A stretch of DNA of 64,000 nucleotides from Adineta vaga (lineage: Eukaryota > Rotifera). The notes under the pieces were generated by a model. The model worked only from the letters and a program-made list of their open reading frames with translations, did not search any database and was not told the origin of the DNA. Positions 25,984-36,783 of the stretch are shown piece by piece (position 1 is the first letter of the stretch; every line of letters starts with the position of its first letter). The position numbers and the translations under genes were made by a program. The stretch spans positions 6,014,001-6,078,000 of the forward strand of contig CP075496.1 of NCBI GenBank assembly GCA_021613535.1. Reading direction: 5' to 3'.

Positions 25984-26877
25984 ATTAACAACATATTAAT
26001 TTCTTCTTTAATTTTCTTTCTTATTCTTTATACATGTTTATCATCAAAACAATACACAACAGCAACAGCAGCAAAATTCGTTTTTCCTCAATTGACTTTT
26101 AACGAAATTTTTTTTATTATGTACCTCTTCAGGAAAATGAGAACATTTTTTTTTCGCGCACAATATAATGACGACGACGACGATCGACGATAATACCTAA
26201 CACCACCAATTTTTTTTTCAACACCACTACGCATTTTCTTCTCCAAAAATCTTTCTCTTTCTCTCTATCTATCTCTTTCTCTTTTTTTTTCTTTTGTGCG
26301 TATCTATCAATGTTTCTTGTTTATCTTGAATAAAGTCGTTTGCTTTTTCTTTACCTTCTATTATTCATTCATTTTATCATACTCAATGTCATAGTACATC
26401 ATATGTACATTCACAAGCGTGAGAGAGAAGACGATACTATATTTCATCGTTATAATGACGGAGAAAAAATGCAAAAGCACTCAGGCGTGACTGACTAGAT
26501 GTAATAAGCAATTTTGATATCTACATATTTTTCGTGAAGGTTACCTATTTTTTCCGTAATATAATGTTATTTGTTATGTTGTATAGAACAAGTTCATCAT
26601 AAGTTTATTCGAGAATGCAAAGAACAAAAGAAAAAACCGAAATAAAATATAAACAATATATAAGATAAGCTTTGAAAACACACAAAGAAAGAAAATTGTC
26701 TTTTAGTATCAAAGATCTCTTTCTTAATATCTCGAATAAAAGATAATTATTAAGGAAAATAAAATAACAAATAGACATAGTCGTATGTATATATGTTATC
26801 ATCGATTAACATCGTCCTAAAATCAAGAAATAATCATCAGAAGTAAATTATGGAAATGAACAAAATGATTTAACTAA
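25984..26877. other. Convergent intergenic region
   Basis: Holds the 3' UTR of the small membrane gene (+) and the 3' flank of the KIF23-like gene (-). It contains poly-T and CT-rich runs around 26245-26300. The ORF at 26605-26802 is hydrophobic, AT-driven and unsupported. Confidence 0.4.
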
Positions 26878-29780
26878 CTAACCCAAAACAGAATTGTCAC
26901 ATGTTGATGGGAGTAGACTATTATGTGTTACTTGATCAACTGAAGTAAAAACAACTTTCACACCACCTTTACTTGTTGCCATAACATCACCCTGAAAAGA
27001 AAATTGTCATTTTTCTTTCATTGATCGAATTACATTAGAACTATTTTACTTGGAATAATTGAACAGTATCTTCAGCGCGATGTTCAATGGCATATTTTGT
27101 TGCACTCAATAATTTCGACATAGCATTGAAATGATTTGTAACAAGTTGTAAAGGATTCGGCAACGAAGTTCGCAATTTAATTCCTAGCAAAAGAAAAGAG
27201 AAAATGGGGAAAATCCTTTCGAAATAATTAGTATTAAACCATTGTTAATTGCTGATGAATCAGTTATATGATGTAGCCAACGTTCTCGACCAACACGATC
27301 AGCTGAAGATGAACGTTTAAGTAAATGTTCTTCTTTCAATGGTGCACGTTTTGTAATTGTTGTTGGCGTTGCTGTTGGCACGGTACGGGAGTTAAGAGCA
27401 GATGATGCTCGTTGTTGGACATCGACATGAGAATTCGAACGAGAATATTTTCGTGATAAACGTGTTTTATTTGATTTAGCTGATGCAATATTTGTTACAG
27501 TTTGTGTCGAAGGTAGTGGAAGTGGTGGCGGTGGTCGTCGATTCGAAATACTAGTATTTAATCTGGTTTCTGTTGTAGCTGGTACTTCTTGTTCAATAGA
27601 TGGAGAAAGTTTTGTTGTACGTTGAATGCGTGGTGGAATACGCGGTGGTACTTTTTGATGTAGTTGAGATAAGCCTGTACTTGGAGTCATCGGATAAGTA
27701 ATAAATGAAGGAGTTTCTTCTGACCGATTAGACATTACGAGTCGAGAAGATGATGCTGGTCGTGATGGAGGAATAGATTGAGCTGTATCTAAAATTTGAT
27801 TATCAAATAGAACAAAAAAAATTCTTCTACTTTATTTACTAGGAATATAATTAAATGATCGGTTTGGAGTGTTGTTCATTGTTTGATATTGTGATTGACG
27901 AGAATGATGAGTATTGATTGAATTTAATGTTGTTGTTGATGACGGTATTTGTGTAACTGATCGTGGTGTTGATTGAGCAAGTGGAGTTGAAGTTGGTACA
28001 TGTTGTGATATATTCGTTCGATCTGAATGATGTATCGAAGTTGAATAATGTATAGGTGGTGGACGTGGTGGTCGATGATGATGATCATCATCTCGTGTTA
28101 CATGTTTTTCGTCATTTCGACCCAAATAAACAAGATATTGATTAGCTTGGAGGCTCATTAACCATCTAATATCATGCTAAAATAACAAAACCAAATCTTC
28201 TTTTCTCTCAGATCAAAACGTCAATGAAGAAAAAAAGGATTTACGAGAGTATCTTCTGCATCATGACTACTTGCTGATGCACATAGAAGCATTTTGATCG
28301 GTGTAAATTGTTGAAGTTGTTGATTTTGAAGAGGAAATTGATTTAGAAAATCTTGTAAATGATTCGAGAATTGATGCTAAATAAATACAAATTTCAATGA
28401 AAAATGAAAAACAAATTGCCTAATCTTACTGTTTGATTTTTCGGTGGTACAATAAAATCTTTGACAGCTTTCAAATCTAAAACGATTTGTTTTCAAATTC
28501 ACAAAACAATACATAGTCTTTTTCTATTCTTTTTATACCTGCTGCATTTTTATTGGTCGGTAAATCGATAAAAGTCAATTGACTAACAATCGGTGTAACA
28601 GTCTAAAAAGCAATTCAAATTTTCTTTCTTTTCAAATAAATATCATTCTTCGTACTTCTGGATTATCTGATTTTCGTGCTTGTACTAAACGAATCGTATA
28701 CAATCGTGTGGAATTTTCTTTCATTGGTATTTTATTTGTATCAAATAATTTTCGTCGTGCTTTACGTGCATCATCAAATTCAATTTCCATACATGTTTGA
28801 GGTGTATCGAATAAATCATTATTTAAACCTTCAGTAAACATTTTTAATAGATCATTTGTAATCGAATTTGAATGAGTGGAATTGATTTCCATAGCAGATA
28901 TAAATATCGTATAAATATAATCATCGTCAATACCTGATACATTCGATGTTTGATCAAGAATAGATCTGAAATAATCAATTGAGTTTCAACGAAAAGAATA
29001 CAACATTTCGGTGTTTTTTTTTCTCTTACTTTTCTAAAATACTTGTATGTGTCATATTACCAAGAATATTTCTGCTCACTTTAGGCAGTAAATCTCGTTG
29101 ATGACGGTCAAACATAGCTTGAGCATCGGATTGAATTTGATAGGTATTATGACCAACAGGTCTAAAATGCTATTTAATATTTAATAGAATCGTTTGGAAA
29201 CCATGGTATAAATGAAATATTCTTACGTATTTTAATGCACGATGCTCACCAATACTATTATAAAGTGCATTGATAGTTAAAGCTATTAAACCTGTATCTT
29301 TACTTTCACCAAAGAGAATATCATTTCGATATCTTTTATTTCGACCAGTAACAAAAAGAAGTGCTAAAAATAAAATAAAAAAAAGATGGAAGAATAAAAT
29401 TACGATCATTAGTTATAAGTTTACTGCTTCGTCCTCGAACAAGATCAGCAATAGCTGGTCGAGCAAATCGATCGTAAATTTCGCCTGTTGTACCTTCACC
29501 CCATATATGTTCAAAATGAAATGCCGGCTACAAAGAAAGTTCTTATATCTAAGAAAATCAAATTCATTCAACTGACTTTATCATCAAGTAAAAATTGACT
29601 TTCATGATTTCCAATAATTTTAAATGTCTTTGTATGTTCATGTTTTCCTAATTTTGGTATATTACAAAAAGTCTTAGAAAACAAAAGAAAAAATCAATAT
29701 TCTATTGTTTTTATGATAGAAATTACTTGAATCGGTTTTGCTCGGAGATCATCTAATGTTTTAGTAATTGTTGATTTCAT
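26878..29780 (-). CDS. KIF23: KIF23/MKLP1-like kinesin-6 with degenerate motor domain
   Basis: Thirteen exons total 2208 nt (735 residues): 29727..29780, 29577..29672, 29425..29527, 29227..29363, 29030..29169, 28656..28966, 28539..28602, 28440..28476, 28245..28376, 27840..28176, 27240..27788, 27050..27183, 26878..26991. The N-terminal half follows the MKLP1 motor: FEHIWGEGTTGEIYDRFARP, TLLFVTG, ALYNSIG, YTIRLVQARKSD and VSQLTFIDLP. The C-terminus follows the MKLP1 tail: KRSSSADRVGRERWLHH, then TVQLFQGDVMATSKGGVKVVF. The P-loop, switch I and switch II consensus motifs are all missing, and the stalk is replaced by Ser/Pro/His-rich sequence. Known MKLP1 role: centralspindlin and cytokinesis. Homology is clear; motor activity is doubtful. 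Confidence 0.82.
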
Positions 29781-30324
29781 GATGGCTTCTCTCTAGAAAA
29801 TAAAAAATCGATTTAAACATATCGACGGAGAAGCTCACAGTTTGGAAAAGAATAAATAACGATAAATAGAAAAGAAGAGAAAGAAAAAAGAAATCGAGGC
29901 ATTTGATCTATACATATGTCTAGAATACATATCGCAAATCTAGTGGATAAAACACGTGTTTTAGAGAATAAAAAGAGAGCATTGTCTTGACATACATGAT
30001 TTACATTTCATTTAATAAATAATTACTAAATTTAAAAGAAAACGAATGCTAATCAATTCGATGAATATTTTGTTTCACTGTATAGATGTCATATGTTCAT
30101 TGTAAGTGTATTTGAGTACGTGAAGTTTTTTTTCTCTTCAGATGAATATATATGTATTTATTTCAATATGAAAATAGTTCACAAAAACAATGCATTTTTA
30201 TTAGTATCAGTCAAAAACAAAAACAGAGAAAGCACCGTTTCACATATACAAAAAAAAAGCTAAAATAGAGAATAAGATTTTCAGCACAAGAGACATTTAC
30301 TAATATTTCATGACTTGTTTATTA
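29781..30324. other. Intergenic spacer upstream of the KIF23-like gene
   Basis: AT-rich spacer with the promoter side of the KIF23-like gene and the 3' flank of the RRM/coiled-coil gene. No ORF, repeat or RNA gene is recognisable. Confidence 0.35.
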
Positions 30325-31705
30325 TCACAATTTTGACACCTGGTTATTTATCAGATTCTACAAGAGAAGAACAAAGAAATATTTACGAAAGATTCATATT
30401 GCTTACTTGTTTAATGAGTAAAAGTAATTGATTTTCTTTTTCTAATTGCTCACATCGTTGTTTAACATCCTTTTCAGTTAAAGAAAGAATGTATTCAACA
30501 GTATATTTTTCAAATAATTCATCATCAAATGTTTTCTTTTCTTGTCGCATATTTTCTATTTCTCGAACTAATATCTTCACATCATGATAAAGTTTATCTA
30601 AAATTTCACTTGTTGAACCAATTTGTTCACTACGTAATCGATTGATTTGAGTAGTTAAACGTTCATGTTCAGTTTTTAAATGTATGATTTCATTATTAAT
30701 TGTCGGTTGTTCAATTGATGGAGAAATAAGTGATTGAACTTCTTGAATTAATAGTTCATTTGCAGTTTTAAGACGATTGATTTCATCATTTGTGGAATAT
30801 TTTTCTGTTGTAAACATTTCTGACGCGCGAGTTTTTGTTGAAGATCGTTGCTGTTTTGTACACAGTTGATCGAAATCAGTTGAAGGATGTTCCCGACGTT
30901 TTAAATTAGATTTTGAGATTTCTTCTGTTGTAGGAGATTGAGTTTTATTATAATTATCGGAGACATATTTTCGAACAGTGAGATTAATTTTACTAATTAT
31001 ATGTGGTTTATCGTTTATCAGTTGATCGACGCGATCAAAGTCAGCTACAAATAAACATTTTTTTTTGTTTTTTTGTTTAGTCTGAATGTATTTAAGTTAG
31101 TAAAGATCAATCTATTTCTCTTTAATACAACTTACTAAAAACTAAATAAGCACATGGACGATTATGATGAGTGTCTATCTGACATGTGCGAACTGTACCA
31201 TATCTACAGAAATAATCACTAAATAAGAATAAAATATGGAGAAAATAAAAGAATTTATTGTTTCAAATCAATAAGAAAAATTTACCGAAGGATTTGTTCA
31301 TCGAATATTTGTTTATCATTTGAATTATCTGATGTTGTAATGAAAATTTTATTTGTCAATCTCCATTCTTCATCAGGAGCAATACAACGTCTTACTTTTA
31401 CTAAAAATCTATCTTTATGAATTGATTCTTAATAAAAATCAATCTATTCTACCTGATTGACCATCGATACGATGAGGACGATTATCCATAAAACGATTGA
31501 CTGATTGTTCTTGTTTAAATACAAGATTATATCCACGCATGATACCTTGTGGATTAATCGCCTTATTACAATAATTAACATGTCCATATTTTTCACAATA
31601 ACTAGTAACCATTTCTTTTGTTGTTGATGATCGTATTCCACGAATTAATACACAGAAACGAATATCATTCTGTTTTATATTCATATTGATGATGAGAATG
31701 ATCAA
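30325..31705 (-). CDS. Two-RRM protein with C-terminal coiled coil, diverged hnRNP A-like paralogue
   Basis: Five exons (31453..31705, 31286..31400, 31136..31218, 30407..31044, 30325..30357) give 373 residues in frame. RRM1 runs from RFCVLIRGIRSSTTKEM to the RNP1-like MRGYNLVF and closes with RFMDNRPHRIDG. RRM2 has the RNP2-like KIFITTS, CRYGTVRTCQI, a weak RNP1 (PCAYLVFADFD) and closes DQLINDKPHIIS. A basic Ser/Thr-rich linker follows. The last ~140 residues are Glu/Gln/Leu/Lys-rich with heptad spacing (INRLKTANELLIQEVQ, HLKTEHERLTTQINRL, QRCEQLEKENQLLLLI). The closing PHxI/DG-type phrases match those of the hnRNP A/B-like gene next door (33479..35258, same strand). A second possible start lies seven codons in (MNIKQ). 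It probably binds RNA and oligomerises, but the aromatic RNP residues are partly lost. Confidence 0.72.
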
Positions 31706-33478
31706 CTAGTTTGTCTTATCTGAAAGTAATTTATTCTCTATTGCTTATGATTTAAGAATTTCAAATCAATAATTATATAATCCATAGTATTACAAATTTA
31801 TTTATAAAAAAAAAACAACAATAAAAAAGTAAATATCTCTATAATTCACTGTTTTGAATCATTACATACAACAGCGAGAGAGAGAATTATATACTATATC
31901 ACAAAATAAGATTCTTCAAAAACTAAACCTCAGCAATTGTATCTGTACGTATTTGATTGTATATATCTTGAAAAAAAAGATCTTGTAAACCTAGGAATAG
32001 AAGATAAATGATTATCAAAAATTTCATTAAAACTTAATATTCTTTCGTATTTCACTTCTAATTTATTGTTATATTATATTACTTAGAAGATAATATCTTT
32101 CAAATATACATATTAAATCTGCTTTGCTTATCGTTAAGATAAAAATATGTCTTGTATTTTTTTCCTGGTTATTCAGCTTACTTCTATTCATAGATTTTTA
32201 TACATCTGACTAGAAAATACTAATGCCAAACCATTGTCTATACATATATTGCCATTCTAAATACAACGTTTGGGTGTAACACACTATTTTTTTGACAATC
32301 TGTTCTGATATAAAGAAACTATATTTATATTAGATAAAAGATAAATAATTAAGTTAATCTTAAAAGATACAATATTAAATATACATACCGATATGTTACT
32401 TTGCTTCTTATTCTGAATAAATAACACTTTCCATCAACAGATGTTTGAAAATTGATGTATACTGCTGCTGAATCGCCTAAGCGATTTGTTAGCTAAACTA
32501 TTCGATAGATTTGAAAATCATAATCTCTCTTCAATAGAAGAGACTAAATGGTAAGTATTCACTTCTTTCACTGTAATCTGCCGAAATATATGTATGTACA
32601 CTTACGCTAAATAATATAGGCTAGAAATTTACAAACATAAAGCAAAATATTAATTTAAAAAAAGGAAGCATTTTATATTTATAGATCTTTTGAATCGTTT
32701 TTACACTTAGAAATCTATTAAACGTGCAATAAAATTAATTCTTGTTCCTATAAAATAAAATAAGTAAATATTTGATATCACTGTTCAACTGCCGACTTCT
32801 TAACATAACTAGAAAAGAAGCATGATATGATTATTAATAATACTTAACATTTCTTTCTTAAATTGATCATATAATATTAAATAATCAGATTGATTGACAT
32901 CTATGTCTTCTAATCTGGAGTAGGAACTTATATACTCCTAAACTTAAACTTACGAATAATTGTCGAATATAAATTTCGCACATGTATTTAAGAGCAAGAG
33001 GCACAAATGAAAAAAAACATAGTGACTTATACAACTGATGTGATACACGACAAGAACAAAGGAAAACAAAAAAAACAAACAGTACAGATTAGGACACTTT
33101 CTGATTTAATCTTGTTCTTTGTAATGTCAGTCTAGAGTAAAACATATTTAAACTCTAACTGATGTTGTACAGTAATTATTAAACTGAAAAATATGTATAC
33201 CTATATATGTCTATATATATATATATATAATATAGCTGTATTCTTGTATTCTAACTAATTCTGAGGAAAGGTAACTGTCTTTGTTTTGTTTTTTTGAGTA
33301 GATTATTAGTTTGGTAGATAATAATGACGACAAAAGATATACGGGTAAGTGAAATAGAAAACTACAACAAAAAGAAATCGAAGAAAAATGCTTTACACAC
33401 GTCCAATATGGATGTCATTTTTATTTGAATATTTCTTCCAAATTTTCTCCTTAAACACATACCACACTTGAATCTTTT
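31706..33478. other. 1.8-kb intergenic region with long 3' flank of hnRNP A gene
   Basis: Very AT-rich, with a (TA)n run at about 33212-33229 and many short A or T homopolymers. It may carry a long 3' UTR of the hnRNP A/B-like gene and the promoter of the RRM/coiled-coil gene. No ORF with family character was seen on either strand. Confidence 0.4.
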
Positions 33479-35258
33479 TTATTGTCCACGACCACGACCG
33501 CGACCACCACCGCCGCGACCGCCCCCTCCACCACGGCCACCGCGTGATGGATATGGAGCTGGACGATTACCATAACTACTATCGCCACCCGAAGAACCAC
33601 TATAATTACCACCACTTCAAAAAGCGAACGAAAGAAAATGATATGCATTCTGAAAAACATCAAATACTTACCCTCTTCCGCCACGCATAGGGCCTCCACC
33701 ACGAGATTGTTGTTGAGGCATACTATTATAATTTCCACTACCATAATTTTGTGAAGTAATTCCATATGAATTGGAATTATCATAAGGTGTTGAGCCGGAT
33801 GAAAGATTATTATAACTACTATTTCCACTAGATGATGGTGGTGGTGGTGGAGGCGGTAAATTGAACGGATTATTCATATTACCGAAACTGTTTGGATTAT
33901 TACCAAAACTTTGTTGCTGATTTTGTCCGTATGATGATGGATTCGATTGCATATAATTTGATGTTGATGGTTGATTTGAATTCATATTAAACGGCATATT
34001 GGAATTGTTATTATACATATCATAATTCATCATTGATGGTGGTTGAGATGGAGGTGGTGGAGGTGGAGGTGGTGGTTGACTTTGACCCATTTGGTTAAAT
34101 GGTTGAGGATAACCGCTAGTAGACGTCATAGAAGGATTAAAACCAGATGTATTAGAATTGTAACCTCCCTGTTGACCATAGGGTCCAGTAGGTGGTTGAT
34201 TATAATTTGGATTTGGATTATTCATACGTGACATTGTACCTTGATTATCCCAAGTACCATTACCACTATTATAATTATCTCTCATAGATCCAAAATTATT
34301 TCGTGGTTGATTTGAAGTAGGAGATGCTGTATTTGATCCGGAATAGTTAGAAGAACTATTTCGATTAAATGGTGGCATGCCTGCTCCGCCGCCGTTGCCA
34401 CCACCACCACCACCACCACCAGTATTGCTACCTGACTCTTCTTGCATTTTTTCTTTCGGTACAGCTTTCTTCACATCTAAATTTCGTCCATTGATTATAT
34501 GTGGTTTTTCGAGAACAGCTTTATCAACAGCATCGTAATCATCAAATGTGACGAATGCAAAGCCACGTGGTTTTCCTAAAAATAACACATAAAGAAAAGA
34601 AAATAATTTTCATTGACAATGAATAAAATATACCATCACGATCTTTCATGACCAGAACTTCCATAATATTACCAAAACGTGAGAAATGTTGTCGAAGACT
34701 ATCTTCATTAATACCTTCTCGTAGACCAGCAACGAATAATTTTTTCACAGTTAAATGAGCTTCGGTACTGTTTTGTTCTTCTCGTGGCACTACAAAGAAA
34801 AATAATTTTTTTTATTCAATTCAATTCAATTATGATTTATATTGCTATACTGGCTCGTTTTGGATCAATCTGTCGATTATCAATGGTATGAGGTCTTGAA
34901 CGCATAAAATCTTCTACAGATGATGTATCTAAATAATATTCATCATTTATTTCATATATTTTTCAACTTTATTATGTCTACCTTCATAAGTAACAAATCC
35001 GAAACCACGAGATTTGCCTTCTGCATTTCGCATAACGAGACAGTCTGTCATTTTACCAAAACGTGAACAAAATGCTCGTAATGTATCATCGGTTGTGCTT
35101 TAAAAAAGAATAGAAAAGTTTATGTTTATTCTAGTTTTTTTTGTCGATCTAATTTTGTATTCTTACTGATAACTTAAACCACCAAGAAATATTTTTCGAT
35201 TCTGATCACCTGATGACAAATTCGGATTAGTTGAACCACCGTATCCTTGATGAACCAT
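33479..35258 (-). CDS. hnRNP A/B-type RNA-binding protein (two RRMs, Gly/Asn/Pro-rich tail)
   Basis: Six exons (35167..35258, 34982..35097, 34851..34928, 34634..34789, 33672..34575, 33479..33614) give 493 residues. RRM1: [25 protein letters not shown] and RNP1 [11 protein letters not shown], closing [19 protein letters not shown]2: [25 protein letters not shown] and RNP1 [14 protein letters not shown], closing [20 protein letters not shown]. The long tail is prion-like: a Gly run, many Asn/Gln/Tyr/Ser/Met residues, two polyproline runs, and a final RGG region ([29 protein letters not shown]). This is the hnRNP A1/A2B1/A3 design for nuclear pre-mRNA binding. The exact orthologue cannot be fixed. 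It is divergent from CSTPP1 318 bases away. Confidence 0.92.
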
Positions 35259-35576
35259 TTTAATGAAAACAAAGACAAAAACGAAACGAACTATCTAAAG
35301 AGGATTATATAAACTGCCTATCGGTCTGTTCGTTCTCAATCAATGATATAATAAACACATTGATGTGATGTGACATTGACGGAAAAAATAGCCATTATTT
35401 AGAACATTGAAAAGGACTGTTGACCTCCGTTAAAATATTGCATCCGTTTTCTTTCGATAGATGTCGTTTTATATCAGTCGTTTTCCTATTCGATCGTGCA
35501 TTTGTCTTGTTGTCCATAACGACTTTATACGTTCAAATTTTAACACGAAAAACTTAAATTAATGATTTGATTTTAA
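35259..35576. promoter_or_regulatory. Putative bidirectional promoter, hnRNP A-like / CSTPP1
   Basis: Only 318 bases separate divergent start codons, so both promoters and 5' UTRs must fit here. No TATA box or known element is recognised. Inferred from geometry. Confidence 0.4.
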
Positions 35577-36665
35577 ATGGCTGAGAGTTTTTCAGAAGAA
35601 CAAACATATTTAAAACAACATCATTTGATTATTTACTTCGAAGATTGTGTACGAAGTCTTCTAGATGCTCGACGTCGATCTTCTTCATTAACTCCAGCCA
35701 AATTTGATATTAATATTCATTTAAGAGATTACTTTTCACAAATTAAACGTGAATTACATGTTGTTGGTCGTGAATATACATTTATTAATAGTACGCCTTA
35801 TAATCGTCGTGCATTACTTACTCATATATGGTCAAAATATGAGACAGCTATTCCAACTCCTGGAACATTGAAAGAATTACATACATTAATTCTCACTATT
35901 TGTCCAGATTTCCCATATTCTCTCTTAGAAACAAGTGCTACATTACTTGACGATATGAATTGGTCGTTATCAGTCGATTACATTGCATATTTACGTGCAT
36001 TTCAATTAAAATTTGTATATAGTGAATTTATTTATGAATCTCAACAATTATTTCGTTCATTATCACATCGTTTAACATGTCATGTTCCAACAGCTGAAAC
36101 AAGTATTCCACAAGAAAATCATGATCAACGACAATTATTATCGGAAGGATTTCAAAAATTAATAACAACAAATACATGTCCTTGCCCACCAATGAATATA
36201 TTAGATGAAGTTTTAGTTTCTTTAGAACAAAAAAAACAATTAAATCATCAAAAATTTCTAATGCAATTAGCTAAAAGTGAGAAATTAACTAGATCTATTG
36301 GTAAGGAACCAGTTATTATTAAACCATCACATTTAATTCAATCCCAACGGTCTATTATTGAACCAATTGCATCAGTACAAAATGAAACAAAATTGACATT
36401 AACATCAATTCCAACATCAACAACACATTTATTACCACCATTACCAAAACAACAAGGACTTGTTCGAGAAAGACCAATTAGACATGGTTCAGCAGCATCT
36501 GGAATCATTTCAAGTAATGCTAGTCGACGTGCAGATTCGGCAACATCATTTATTGCTTCATCTATTTCACCAAAATCATCACGTCCACTAACAAATATTA
36601 CCAAACAAAACATCAGTGACACTGAAACTGAGGTTGAATCAGTTTCATCTGATACAGATACATAA
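35577..36665 (+). CDS. CSTPP1: CSTPP1 (C11orf49) homologue, tubulin polyglutamylase complex regulator
   Basis: A single-exon gene, exceptional in this window, of 362 residues. It aligns from memory with vertebrate C11orf49/CSTPP1. Shared blocks are YLKQHHLIIYFEDCVRSLLDAR, a YF..I...HVVGREYTFINSTPYNRRALL block, and KELHTLILTICPDFPYSLLE. DDMNWSLSVDYIAYLRAFQLKFVYSEF and CPCPPMNILDEVL also match. The C-terminal 120 residues are Ser/Thr-rich and disordered, ending in an acidic Ser/Asp/Thr run (DTETEVESVSSDTDT) similar to the acidic tail of the human protein. Known role: centriolar satellites and primary cilia, regulating the tubulin polyglutamylase complex. Lack of introns could mean intron loss or a retrocopy origin. 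The ORF is intact. Confidence 0.85.
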   Translation: MAESFSEEQTYLKQHHLIIYFEDCVRSLLDARRRSSSLTPAKFDINIHLRDYFSQIKRELHVVGREYTFINSTPYNRRALLTHIWSKYETAIPTPGTLKELHTLILTICPDFPYSLLETSATLLDDMNWSLSVDYIAYLRAFQLKFVYSEFIYESQQLFRSLSHRLTCHVPTAETSIPQENHDQRQLLSEGFQKLITTNTCPCPPMNILDEVLVSLEQKKQLNHQKFLMQLAKSEKLTRSIGKEPVIIKPSHLIQSQRSIIEPIASVQNETKLTLTSIPTSTTHLLPPLPKQQGLVRERPIRHGSAASGIISSNASRRADSATSFIASSISPKSSRPLTNITKQNISDTETEVESVSSDTDT

Positions 36666-36783
36666 TGAAATAAATATCTATTAGAATATTTTTCTATTTA
36701 AATCTATCTATCTATATATCTTCGATCGTTTTATGCTTGAAAGTTATTTTCTAGATATTTGTTGTTGTTTGGATTGAATTATC

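Noticed and set aside
33451-34231. Additional ORFs overlapping the hnRNP A-like tail on both strands
   Set aside because: They are shadow frames of the Gly/Asn/Pro-rich low-complexity coding sequence.
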